A DNA stretch of 64,000 nt from Streptomyces sp. BHT-5-2. GTDB taxonomy: Bacteria > Actinomycetota > Actinomycetes > Streptomycetales > Streptomycetaceae. The notes beneath the pieces are model-generated. The model worked only from the letters and a program-made list of their open reading frames with translations. It ran no database searches and had not been told where the DNA came from. This document shows positions 1-8,160 of the stretch, piece after piece; the first letter of the stretch is position 1, and every line of letters begins with the position of its first letter. The stretch lies in NCBI RefSeq assembly GCF_019774615.1, contig NZ_CP081497.1, forward strand, positions 620,001-684,000, written 5' to 3'. Made by a program: the position numbers and the translations under genes.

Positions 1-264
1 GTACAGGTAGTCGCCGGTGGAGGCACTGGCGGTGGCCCGCTGGTCCAGGGCGATCGGGGTGGAGGTACGGAACGACGTACCGGCCTCCGTCGGGCCCTTG
101 GCGGCATCCCCGTCACCGGTACTGGCACTGGGACTCGGGCTCGGGCTGTCGGCCACGGCCGCGCCGGCCCCCGCCACACCGCCGGCGAACACCAGCGCCG
201 CCGCGCTCGCCAGCAGCCCCGCAGCCCGCGCCGCACGGGCCGTCATGTCGCGTAGGTTCCGCAT
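1..264 (-). CDS. Secreted protein of unknown function, N-terminal part (cut by window edge)
   Basis: Only the first 88 codons are in the window and the gene runs off the left edge. The start ATG overlaps the TGA of the upstream VWA gene in a TGATG arrangement, so the two are probably translationally coupled. The N terminus has positive charges, then an Ala/Leu/Val-rich hydrophobic stretch (about residues 14-37) ending near AVADS, which reads as a signal peptide. A Ser/Pro-rich low-complexity segment follows. I do not recognise the mature domain. Coupling suggests it works at the cell surface with the VWA protein. Confidence is good for a real exported protein; function is unknown. Confidence 0.75.
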   Translation of the reverse strand, partial: MRNLRDMTARAARAAGLLASAAALVFAGGVAGAGAAVADSPSPSPSASTGDGDAAKGPTEAGTSFRTSTPIALDQRATASASTGDYLY

Positions 265-1550
265 CAGTTGGTCCTCCAGACGGTGATGCGCCAACGGGAG
301 ATCCAGCCCCAGACCAGGCCGCCCACCAGACCGGCGAGCGCCAGGGCGGCCAGCAGCCACCAGCCCCGGCCGAGGCCGAAGGAGGCCACGTCGGAGGCGT
401 CGTGCGGCCCGTCGACGACGTCGACGGCCAGCTCCACCGGCAGGCCGGGCTCGGTCTTGACCGAGGGCGCCGCGGAGAAGGAGTTGCTGACCTGGAGGCA
501 GACCGTCTCGGGCGCCTCGTCCGAGGAACCGCCCTTGGCCTTGGCGTAGCGCAGCCCGGTCGAGATGACGTCGGTCCGCCCGTCACCGGCCTCCGCGCCG
601 CGGACGATCTCCCGGCCGTGCACGGTCGAGGCCCGCAGCAGCACCCCGTAGTCGTTGTCGACCGCGCGGTCCGCGCCGATACTCACCGCGGCGCGCAGCT
701 CCTGGCCCGGCTTGACGTCGACCCGGTACCAGCGGTGCTCGGCGAACTTCTCCCGGTCGCTGTAGAGACCCGGCTTGAGCGTCGGCGCCTTGTCGCACTG
801 CGCGGCGCCCTGTGTCGTCACCGGAGTGGCCGTCTTCCGGGCCGTGCGGTTCACCAACTGGTGCACCCGGTCCCGCAGTTGGGCGGTGTGCTGCACCGAG
901 GTGTACGTCCCGCCGGTGGCCTCGGCGATACAGCTCAGCTGACGGCGGGTCTTGGCGTCCGGCAGCAGGCCGAGGGTGTCCACGGTGAGGTGGATGCCCT
1001 GGGCGGCGATGTCCCGGGCCACCTGGCAGGGGTCCAGCGGCTGGCAGGTGTCCTCGCCGTCGGTGATCAGGACGATCCGGCGCTGGCCGTCGCCGCCCTT
1101 GAGGTCCTGGGCGGCGGCCTGTAGGGCCGGACCGATCGGCGTCCAGCCGGTGGGCACGAGCGTGGCCACCGCGGTCTTGGCCTCGGTCCGGTCCAGCGGC
1201 CCGACCGGGTAGAGCAGCTTGGTGTCCGTGCAGCCGACCGTGCGGTCGTTGCCGGGGTAGTTGGCACCGAGCGTCCGTATCCCGAGCTGGACGTCCTTCG
1301 GCACGGCGTCCAGCACCTCGTTGAACGCCTGCTTCGCCGCGGCCATCCGGCTCTGCCCGTCGATGTCCCGGGCCCGCATCGAACCGCTGACGTCGAGGGT
1401 CAGCTCCACCTTGGGGGCGGCCGGCTTCGTGGGTTCGCCGGCCGACGCCGGCGTGGGTGACAGCGCCATCGCCATCGCGGCGAGCAGCCCGCACACCCCG
1501 GCCGCCAGCCTTCTTCTGGTGATCCGTCTGGTGATCGTCGTGGTGATCAT
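264..1550 (-). CDS. Secreted, membrane-anchored von Willebrand factor A (VWA) domain protein
   Basis: 428 residues. The start chosen is ATG at 1548-1550, which puts an arginine-rich n-region, a hydrophobic core and an ASAGE cleavage-like site directly at the N terminus; a longer open frame upstream lacks such a signal. A VWA domain starts near residue 47 with the metal-ion-dependent adhesion motif DVSGSMRARD (DxSxS). A Gly-rich distal domain follows, then a C-terminal transmembrane helix (around GWWLLAALALAGLVGGLVWGW) and a short positive tail, so most of the protein is extracytoplasmic. It is coupled to the secreted protein downstream. Family knowledge suggests protein binding or surface assembly; the ligand is not visible. 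Confidence 0.85.
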   Translation of the reverse strand: MITTTITRRITRRRLAAGVCGLLAAMAMALSPTPASAGEPTKPAAPKVELTLDVSGSMRARDIDGQSRMAAAKQAFNEVLDAVPKDVQLGIRTLGANYPGNDRTVGCTDTKLLYPVGPLDRTEAKTAVATLVPTGWTPIGPALQAAAQDLKGGDGQRRIVLITDGEDTCQPLDPCQVARDIAAQGIHLTVDTLGLLPDAKTRRQLSCIAEATGGTYTSVQHTAQLRDRVHQLVNRTARKTATPVTTQGAAQCDKAPTLKPGLYSDREKFAEHRWYRVDVKPGQELRAAVSIGADRAVDNDYGVLLRASTVHGREIVRGAEAGDGRTDVISTGLRYAKAKGGSSDEAPETVCLQVSNSFSAAPSVKTEPGLPVELAVDVVDGPHDASDVASFGLGRGWWLLAALALAGLVGGLVWGWISRWRITVWRTN

Positions 1551-1806
1551 CGCCGGATCGTATGGAGTAAATCGGCCCGACTCCAAAACGACCCTGACGG
1601 AGGGTCGCAAACGCCGCGTAGCGGGAGCGGCCGCCCGGAACCCCTCCCTCCTCCTCCACCCGGCCGGACGGGGAGCATCTTGGCGCGTCCACCCATGTCG
1701 CCCGGCGCCGGAACGCGATAGGAATTCTTGGCAACCCGCGGGTAACCCCGCGGGCCCCAGGAGCCGTGAGCACTCGCGGACCAGCGACAGAACGGAGACG
1801 CAGCCG

Positions 1807-2979
1807 ATGCCGTCCACGCCCCAGCACTTCGGCGACTTCCAGCAACAGATCTACGCCGACGGCCTGCGCGGCGAACTGCCCGAGCTGCCGGTGACCTTCG
1901 CCGACCTGGAGGCGGGCGCGGAGGCGGTCCTCCCGGCGCAGGTCTGGTCGTACGTGGCCGGCGGCGCGGGCGACGAGCACACCCAGCGGGCCAACGCCGC
2001 CGCCTTCGCACGCTGGGGGCTGATGCCGCGGATGATGGTCGACGCCGCCCGACGGGACCTGTCGGTCCAGCTGTTCGGCCGGACGCTGCCGTCGCCGCTG
2101 ATGATGGCGCCGGTCGGGGTGCTCGGCCTGTGCACCCGGGACGGACACGGCGATCGGGCCGCCGCACGGGCCGCGGCCCGCACCGGCGTCCCGATGATCG
2201 CCTCGACCTTCTCCGCCGACCCGATGGAGGACGTCGCCGCCGAGTTCGGCGACACCCCCGGCTTCTTCCAGCTCTACACCCCGACCGACCGGGAACTCGC
2301 CGAGAGCCTGGTCCGCCGCGCCGAGGCGGCCGGCTTCCAGGGCATCGTCGTCACCCTGGACACCTGGACCCTCGGCTGGCGCCCGCGCGACCTCGCGCTG
2401 GCCAACTCCCCGCAGCTGCGCGGCCACTGCCTGGCCAACTACACCTCCGACCCGGTTTTCCGCTCCCGCCTCCGCAAGCCGCCGGAGGAGGACCCGGCCG
2501 CCGCCGTCGCCCTCTACGCCAGTGTCTTCGGCAACCCGTTGACCTGGGACGACCTGCCCTGGCTGCGGTCGCTGACCGAGCTGCCGCTGCTCCTCAAGGG
2601 CCTTGGCCACCCCGAGGACGTCCGCCGGGCCAGGGACGGCGGCGTGGACGGCGTCTACTGCTCCAACCACGGCGGCCGGCAGGCCAACGGCGGCCTGCCC
2701 GCGCTGGACGCGCTGCCCGGCGTGGTGTCCGCCGCCGACGGGCTGCCGGTGCTCTTCGACTCCGGGGTGCGCACCGGCACCGACGTGGTCAAGGCGCTCG
2801 CCCTCGGCGCCACCGCGGTCGGCGTCGGCCGCCCCTACACCTACGGGCTGGCGCTCGGCGGCACCGACGGCGTGGAGCACGTCCTGCGCTCGCTGCTCGC
2901 CGAGGCCGACCTGCTGATGGCCGTCGACGGCTATCCGACCCTGGACTCCCTCGTACCGGACGCCCTGGTGCGCCTCTGA
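1807..2979 (+). CDS. FMN-dependent lactate 2-monooxygenase / alpha-hydroxy-acid oxidase
   Basis: 390 residues, the usual length for the FMN-dependent alpha-hydroxy-acid dehydrogenase family. The start ATG at 1807 follows GGAGACG at good spacing. The sequence closely tracks mycobacterial lactate 2-monooxygenase as I recall it: SYVAGGAGDEHTQRAN near residue 47, WGLMPRM near 70, LDTWTLGWRPRDL near 185, and the active-site segment YCSNHGGRQANGG near 287 with the catalytic His and substrate-binding Arg. The C-terminal DSGVRTGTDVVKALALGA binds FMN phosphate. Expected reaction: L-lactate plus O2 to acetate, CO2 and water, in the cytoplasm. The family also includes oxidases, so substrate and product are inferred. 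It reads as a single transcription unit divergent from the VWA gene. Confidence 0.88.
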   Translation: MPSTPQHFGDFQQQIYADGLRGELPELPVTFADLEAGAEAVLPAQVWSYVAGGAGDEHTQRANAAAFARWGLMPRMMVDAARRDLSVQLFGRTLPSPLMMAPVGVLGLCTRDGHGDRAAARAAARTGVPMIASTFSADPMEDVAAEFGDTPGFFQLYTPTDRELAESLVRRAEAAGFQGIVVTLDTWTLGWRPRDLALANSPQLRGHCLANYTSDPVFRSRLRKPPEEDPAAAVALYASVFGNPLTWDDLPWLRSLTELPLLLKGLGHPEDVRRARDGGVDGVYCSNHGGRQANGGLPALDALPGVVSAADGLPVLFDSGVRTGTDVVKALALGATAVGVGRPYTYGLALGGTDGVEHVLRSLLAEADLLMAVDGYPTLDSLVPDALVRL

Positions 2980-3127
2980 AGCACCGCCGTCGCCGGCCGC
3001 TCCCGCCACCCCGGGTCGTCAAGTCCGGTGCGGGCGGCGGCGGGTGGGCGTAAAGGCCGCCGGGAGCGGGAAGTGGTTAACGGCGAACCGTGCGGGTCGC
3101 GTTCGCACACATGTCGAAGGGGGTCTC

Positions 3128-4633
3128 TTGGCGGCTGCTGTGCCATCGTCTCGGGAGCCGCTGTCTCTGACAGCGCTGTTTCTGGAACCGCGCCTGGACG
3201 TGCGGCCGGCGTCGCTGCTGGGCTCGGGGGAGTTCCTCCGCTCGCTCGTCGACGCCCTGGGCTCGCCGCTGAACGTACTGCTGCCCGACCAGATCGCCGA
3301 GAACGCCGCGCGGTTCCGCGCCGCGTACGGCACCCACCGGCTCGGCGGCCAGGTCTTCTTCGCCCACAAGGCGAACCGCTCCAGCGCCCTGCTGCGCCGG
3401 CTCGCGGCGACGGACACGGCCGTCGACGTCGCGTCCCTGGGCGAGCTTCAGCACGCCCTCGGCGCCGGCTTCGCCCCGGACCGGATCATGGCGACCGGGC
3501 CGAAGAACCGTGAGTTCCTGTGGCTCGCCGCCCGGGTCGGGGCCGCCGTCAACGCCGACTCCGCGGCCGAACTGGACGAACTGGCGGCCCTGATCCGCGC
3601 CCACCGACTCGCCCGCACACGCGTACTGCTGCGGCTGTCCGCCTTCGACGGGCCGGGGGTCAGGGTGCTGACCAGACCCAGCCGCTTCGGCACCCCGGCG
3701 GGGGAGCTGGACGCCCTGCTGAAGACCGTCGAGCGGCACGCCGACGTCCTGGAGCTGACCGGCGTCGGCTACCACCTCGACACCACCAGCCCCGAGGAGA
3801 AGGCCCGCGCCCTGGAGGGCTGCGTCCGGGCCATGGACGTCTGCCGGAGCCGGGGCCTTCGGCCGCGGGCGGTGGACATCGGCGGCGGCTTCGGCGTCAA
3901 CTACCTCGCCCACGCGGAGGAGTGGGAGCACTACACCTCCGAACTCGCCGCCGCCGTGCTCGGCCGCCGCCCTCCGCTCACCTGGCGCGGCCACGGCTAC
4001 GGGCTCCGCAACGACGCCGGCACCCTGCGCGGCGCGCTCGGCCTCTACCCCGCCCACCGTCCCGTCGCCGGCGCCCGCTACCTCGACGAACTCCTGGCGC
4101 TGCCCGCCCCTTCGTTCGGCGGCTGCACCCTGGCCACCCTCCTGCTGGAGAACCTCTACGACCTCTACACCGAGCCGGGCCGGGCGCTGGTCGACCAGTG
4201 CGGTCTGGTGCTCGCCCGGGTGCTGGAGGTGCGCCGCACGGACAGCGGGGAGCCGCTGGTGCGGCTGGCGATGAAGGCCGACGACGCGGGGCTGGAGGAG
4301 CACGGGGTGCTGATGGACCCGGTCCTGCTCGGGCGGGACGGCACCCGAGCCCTGCCGGGCGACGGCCCCGCGGCGGGCGTCTACCTCGCGGGCAGCCTGT
4401 GCCTGGAGGCGGACCTGATCACCCGCCGGATGGTGTTCCTGCCCCGGCTGCCCCGCACCGGCGAGCTGCTGGCGTTCGTCAACACCGCCGGCTACTGCAT
4501 GGACTTCCAGACCAGCCGCGCGCAGCACCAGCCCGTCGCGCGCAGCGTCGCCGCCTGGCAGGAGGACGGTTCCTGGCGCTGGTGCCTCGACGAGCAGTAC
4601 TGGCCGATCACACGTCCAGGGGGAGAGCCATGA
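3128..4633 (+). CDS. Y4yA-family PLP-dependent enzyme (ornithine/diaminopimelate decarboxylase fold)
   Basis: 501 residues. I chose TTG at 3128 because GAAGGGGG lies four bases upstream; in-frame codons further upstream lack a Shine-Dalgarno site. It is a fold-III PLP protein with an alanine racemase-like barrel: PLP-lysine motif FFAHKANRS (Lys near residue 81), a Gly-rich phosphate loop DIGGGFGVNY, and a C-terminal decarboxylase-like beta domain with EPGRALVDQ. The layout resembles group IV decarboxylases but matches the poorly characterised Y4yA group, named from rhizobial plasmid genes. Its stop overlaps the ATG of the cysteine-synthase fusion, so the two are coupled. Substrate unknown; amino-acid decarboxylation or racemisation is inferred from the fold. 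Confidence 0.82.
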   Translation: MAAAVPSSREPLSLTALFLEPRLDVRPASLLGSGEFLRSLVDALGSPLNVLLPDQIAENAARFRAAYGTHRLGGQVFFAHKANRSSALLRRLAATDTAVDVASLGELQHALGAGFAPDRIMATGPKNREFLWLAARVGAAVNADSAAELDELAALIRAHRLARTRVLLRLSAFDGPGVRVLTRPSRFGTPAGELDALLKTVERHADVLELTGVGYHLDTTSPEEKARALEGCVRAMDVCRSRGLRPRAVDIGGGFGVNYLAHAEEWEHYTSELAAAVLGRRPPLTWRGHGYGLRNDAGTLRGALGLYPAHRPVAGARYLDELLALPAPSFGGCTLATLLLENLYDLYTEPGRALVDQCGLVLARVLEVRRTDSGEPLVRLAMKADDAGLEEHGVLMDPVLLGRDGTRALPGDGPAAGVYLAGSLCLEADLITRRMVFLPRLPRTGELLAFVNTAGYCMDFQTSRAQHQPVARSVAAWQEDGSWRWCLDEQYWPITRPGGEP

Positions 4634-6012
4634 GGTACGACAGCATCACCGAGGCCATCGGGAACACCCCGCTGGTGCGGATCGATCCGGCCGTGCACGG
4701 TCTGCGCCACATCGACCTGTACGCCAAGCTGGAACTGCTCAACCCCTTCGGTTCGGTGAAGGACCGGGCCGCCTGGAACATGGCCCGGCCGGGCCTGGCG
4801 GCCGCCGCGGAGCACGGCAGCCAGGTCGTGGAACTCTCCAGCGGCAACACCGCCAAGGCGCTGGCGGTCATCGCCGGCATGCACGGGCTCCCGTTCAAGA
4901 GCGTGACGAACCGGATGCGGATCCCCGAGATCAAGGACCTGCTCCTGCTGCTGGGTGCCGACATCGAGGAACTCCCCGGCCAGAGCGAGTGCCTGGACCC
5001 GACCAACACCGAGGACCCGCTCACCCTCTTCCACCGTGAGCTGTCCGAGCCGGGCAGCAGCTACCTCCACACCGACCAGTACTTCAACCCCCGCAACACC
5101 GAGGCCCACGCCGCCGGCACCGGCCCGGAGATCGTCAAGGACCTCGACGGGCGGGCCCCGGACTGGTTCGTCGCCTGCGTCGGCACCGCCGGCTCGTCCA
5201 CCGGCGTGGCCCGGGTGCTGCGCGAGCACGACCCCCGGGTACGGGTGGTCGGACTGGTCGCCGCCAAGTCCGACTTCATCCCCGGCATCCGCACCCTGGA
5301 CGAGGTCCACGAGGTCGGCCTCTTCGACCCGGCGACCTACGACACGGTGGAGTCGGTCGGCTCCGACGAGGCCATCGAGGGCATGCTGACCCTGGCCCGC
5401 CGCTGCGGCATCCTGGCCGGCCCGACCGGAGGCGCCGCGTACTACGGCACGGTGCGACATCTCCGTTCCATAGACGAACAGTTGACGGCAGATCAGGAAA
5501 ATCAGGCAACTCGGGAGGATCGGTCCGACGGGGCCGACGGTGACACCGGGCCCCGGCGGTCGGCGGTCTTCATCGTCTGCGACCGGATCGAGAGCTACCT
5601 CAGCTACACCAAGCGCCGCCGCCCCGACCTGTTCCGTCTGCCGCCCCGCCGGAACGACCCCGCCGACCTGACGGCCGCCGAGGTCGCCGCCGCCCCCGCC
5701 GTCGACGTCCCGGACGCCCGGAAGTGGATCGAGCGGGACCGGCCGCTCGTGGTCGACCTGCGCAGCCCGTTCGCGTACGCCGCCCTGCACATCGAGGGGT
5801 CGATCAACATCGTGGACGAGCTCTTCGACGAACTGGTCCGGGGCGGGCTGCCGTTCAGCACCCGGCAGCCGGTGCTGCTGGTCTGTCCGGTCGGCGAGCA
5901 GTCCGCGCGCTACGCCGCGCTGCTGACCCGGATGGGCCATCCCGACGTCCGCAGCCTCGGCGGAGGCGTCATCGCCTGGCGGGACGCCGGCGCGCCGCTG
6001 GTCCGGGACTGA
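4630..6012 (+). CDS. Cysteine synthase-like PLP enzyme fused to a C-terminal rhodanese domain
   Basis: 460 residues. The ATG overlaps the preceding stop. Residues 1 to about 325 are a fold-II beta-synthase: NPFGSVKDR with the PLP Lys near residue 43, the substrate loop SSGNTAKAL near 76, and the phosphate-binding GTAGSSTG near 195. Between about 275 and 345 there is a hydrophilic Asp/Arg-rich insertion. Residues about 355-460 form a rhodanese domain with acidic start DLRSPFAYA and active-site loop LVCPVGEQSAR (Cys near 418), so it can carry a persulfide. Known relatives make cysteine from O-acetyl- or O-phosphoserine. The fusion suggests that sulphur delivered as a persulfide is used or handed on. 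The reaction is inferred. Confidence 0.85.
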   Translation: MRYDSITEAIGNTPLVRIDPAVHGLRHIDLYAKLELLNPFGSVKDRAAWNMARPGLAAAAEHGSQVVELSSGNTAKALAVIAGMHGLPFKSVTNRMRIPEIKDLLLLLGADIEELPGQSECLDPTNTEDPLTLFHRELSEPGSSYLHTDQYFNPRNTEAHAAGTGPEIVKDLDGRAPDWFVACVGTAGSSTGVARVLREHDPRVRVVGLVAAKSDFIPGIRTLDEVHEVGLFDPATYDTVESVGSDEAIEGMLTLARRCGILAGPTGGAAYYGTVRHLRSIDEQLTADQENQATREDRSDGADGDTGPRRSAVFIVCDRIESYLSYTKRRRPDLFRLPPRRNDPADLTAAEVAAAPAVDVPDARKWIERDRPLVVDLRSPFAYAALHIEGSINIVDELFDELVRGGLPFSTRQPVLLVCPVGEQSARYAALLTRMGHPDVRSLGGGVIAWRDAGAPLVRD

Positions 6013-6017
6013 CCGCG

Positions 6018-7235
6018 GTGGCACCGATCACCGCGGCCGGCCAGGGCGCCGCGCTCTTCACGGAGCTGGGACCGTGGCAGCGCGCGCTGCGCGCCCAGTT
6101 CCCGATCGTCACCGCGAACCCCGAGCTGGCGTACCTGGACAGCGCCGCCACCGGGCAGAAGCCACAGGCCGTACTGGACGCCGTCCAGGCCCAGTTGACG
6201 ACCGCGCACGCCAACGCCGGCCGCGGTTCCTACCCCTGGGCCAACGCCTCCACCGCCCTGGTGGCCGGCGTCCGCGACCGGATCAGGGCCTTCCTCGGCG
6301 ACCCGGAACCGGAGCGCTCGGCGGTCCACTTCACCAGCGGGACGACCGAGGGCCTGCGGCTGGTCGCCCGGGACTGGCTGCCGGAACTCCTCGCCGACGG
6401 GGACGAGATCGTCGTCCCGTTCGCCGACCACGAGGCCAATCTGGCCCCGTGGCTGGAGGCGCAGCGGCTGCTGGAGCGGCAGGGTGTGCGGATCCGGACG
6501 CGCGCGATGCCGTACCAGGACTCGTCCGGGGACTACGACACCGAGGCACTGGCCCGGCTCGTCGGGCCCCGCACCCGGTTCGTGGCCGCCACCCACGTCC
6601 ACCACGTCTACGGCGGCAACATGAACGTCCACCTCGTCCGGCAGGCGGTCGGCCCGGACGTGCCGATCTGTCTGGACGCCGCCCAGAGCGTGGGTCATCT
6701 GCCGTTCTCGGTCGCCGAACTCGACGTGGACTTCGTGGTGTTCTCCGGCCACAAGGCGCTGGCGCTGCCCGGCTCCGGGGCGGTCTGGGCCCGCCAGGCG
6801 CGCGGCCCGGAGCTGCGGCCCGGCGGCTGGCAGGGCAGCCCCAACACCACCGGGATCGCCGGCCTTTCGGCCGCGCTGGACTGGCTGGAGGCCGCCGGCA
6901 CCGAGCGGATCGGCCGCTGGACGGTCGCGCTGGCCGCCCGTTTGTCCGACGGGCTGCGCCGGCTGGACGAATACGAGGTCCTGGGCTGCCAGCGCAGCCT
7001 GGCGCTCGACGCGCCGGTCCAGCAGCGCTGCGGGATCGTCACCTTCCGGCACCGCGGCATCGGCGCCGCCGACCTCGGCTTCATCCTGTTCAGCCATGGC
7101 TTCATGGTGCGCACGGACGGCCACTGCCAGGCGGGTGCGGGGGAGCGGAGCAGTTCGGTGCGGGTCAGTCTGCACGTCTACAACACCCCCGAGGAGATCG
7201 ATCGGTTGCTCGCCGTGCTCGCTTCCCTGACATGA
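6018..7235 (+). CDS. Class V aminotransferase / cysteine desulfurase-like PLP enzyme
   Basis: 405 residues, starting at GTG 6018 five bases after the previous stop. No strong ribosome-binding site is visible, so translation probably depends on the upstream gene. The fold-I class V layout is clear: AYLDSAATGQKP near residue 36, FTSGTTEGLRLVA near 106, the Asp of LDAAQSVGHLPF near 222, and the PLP lysine in VFSGHKALALPGSG near 245. A Cys in DGHCQAGAGERSS near 373 sits where SufS-like desulfurases carry their sulphur-accepting Cys. This fits a SufS/CsdA-like enzyme that could load the neighbouring rhodanese domain. Aminotransferase or selenocysteine lyase activity is also possible. Confidence 0.82.
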   Translation: MAPITAAGQGAALFTELGPWQRALRAQFPIVTANPELAYLDSAATGQKPQAVLDAVQAQLTTAHANAGRGSYPWANASTALVAGVRDRIRAFLGDPEPERSAVHFTSGTTEGLRLVARDWLPELLADGDEIVVPFADHEANLAPWLEAQRLLERQGVRIRTRAMPYQDSSGDYDTEALARLVGPRTRFVAATHVHHVYGGNMNVHLVRQAVGPDVPICLDAAQSVGHLPFSVAELDVDFVVFSGHKALALPGSGAVWARQARGPELRPGGWQGSPNTTGIAGLSAALDWLEAAGTERIGRWTVALAARLSDGLRRLDEYEVLGCQRSLALDAPVQQRCGIVTFRHRGIGAADLGFILFSHGFMVRTDGHCQAGAGERSSSVRVSLHVYNTPEEIDRLLAVLASLT

Positions 7236-7316
7236 GTGCCGTTCCGCGTCCGTTCCGTGCCGCGGAGTGCGCGTTCCCTGCCGGCCGGTGCCTCTCCGGA
7301 GTGAAAGGAGGGCCCT

Positions 7317-7346
7317 ATGGCTAATGGAAACCGTTTCCACCTGTAG
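7317..7346 (+). CDS. Possible 9-residue leader peptide overlapping a palindrome
   Basis: The strongest Shine-Dalgarno sequence nearby, GAAAGGAGGG at 7303-7312, is followed four bases later by ATG 7317. That frame reads MANGNRFHL and stops at TAG 7346. It overlaps the perfect palindrome at 7325-7339 and ends about 50 bases before the methyltransferase start. Alternatively the same Shine-Dalgarno site serves ATG 7324, which is in frame with the methyltransferase and would lengthen that protein by 25 residues. Sequence alone does not decide. Confidence 0.25.
   Translation: MANGNRFHL
7325..7339. promoter_or_regulatory. Perfect 7-1-7 palindrome, candidate operator
   Basis: TGGAAAC-C-GTTTCCA is a perfect inverted repeat with one central base, upstream of the methyltransferase gene. 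The 7-1-7 geometry is that of Fur/Zur-family boxes, and the half-site also resembles LacI-family operators. A further GGAAACG half-site lies at 7372-7378. No regulator is adjacent, so its identity is open. Confidence 0.5.
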
Positions 7347-7398
7347 CCTCGTGGGCGACGTGCGGCGCAGGCGGAAACGGCAGGGGTGGTGCGACCAG

Positions 7399-8160
7399 AT
7401 GGGGCTGAGTATGGCCGTCGCGGAGTGGTGGGTGGAGCGCTGGGAGCGGCAGCAACGGCGTTATGCCGTCGACCGCGAGGAGCGGTTCACGGTGATCGCC
7501 GATGTCGTCGAGTATGTGACGGCCGGTCAGCGGCGGCCGCTGGTGGTCGATCTCGGCTGCGGCCCGGGCTCGCTCGCCGCCCGGCTCGCGGACCGGCTGC
7601 CGCGCGCCGAGGTCGTGGGGGTGGACATGGACCCGCTGCTGCTCGAACTCGCCCGCACCCACCACTCGTCGGCCGCCCGCTATGTGGACGCGACGATCGG
7701 TGCGGACGGCTGGACCGAGGCGCTGGCGCTGGGCCGCCCGCTCGACGCCGCGGTCTCCACCACCGCGCTGCACTGCCTCCCCGAGCCGGTGCTGCGCCGC
7801 ACCTACGCCCAACTCGCAGCCCTGCTGCGGCCCGGCGGCGTCCTCGTCAACGGCGACCACCTCCCGCAGCCGGGGGCCCTCCCCGGTGCACTCGCCGCCC
7901 ATGTCGGGCGCCGGCGCGCGGAGCGGCAGCGGGACGGCGACCACGAGGACTGGGAGTCCTGGTGGGCGGCGGTGGCGGCGGAGCCGGAGTTGGCCGAGCC
8001 GCTGGCCGAGCGGGGCCGCCGGCTCGGCGGCCCCGCCGCCTGCGCGGACAACGGCCTGTCCGTCGCCGACCACACCGCACTGCTGCACACCGCCGGTTTC
8101 GCGCATGCCGTCCCGGTCTGGCAGTTCGGCGACAGTTGCGTACTGGTCGCGATCCGCTAG
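7399..8160 (+). CDS. Class I SAM-dependent methyltransferase
   Basis: 253 residues from ATG 7399; ATG 7411 and ATG 7324 are in-frame alternatives. SAM-binding motif I VVDLGCGPGSLAARLA lies near residue 49, followed by the acidic end of beta-2 (VVGVDMDPLLLELA) and a post-motif LAALLRPGGVLVNGDH typical of the Rossmann-like class I fold. The Trp-rich N terminus (AEWWVERWERQQ) resembles small cytoplasmic methyltransferases in actinomycetes. The stop overlaps the stop of the convergent DUF347 gene by four bases (CTAG). Substrate cannot be predicted. Confidence 0.85.
   Translation: MGLSMAVAEWWVERWERQQRRYAVDREERFTVIADVVEYVTAGQRRPLVVDLGCGPGSLAARLADRLPRAEVVGVDMDPLLLELARTHHSSAARYVDATIGADGWTEALALGRPLDAAVSTTALHCLPEPVLRRTYAQLAALLRPGGVLVNGDHLPQPGALPGALAAHVGRRRAERQRDGDHEDWESWWAAVAAEPELAEPLAERGRRLGGPAACADNGLSVADHTALLHTAGFAHAVPVWQFGDSCVLVAIR

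Noticed and set aside
583..3009. Long minus frame across the VWA and lactate monooxygenase region
   Set aside because: Crosses two well-supported genes in other frames and shows no domain.
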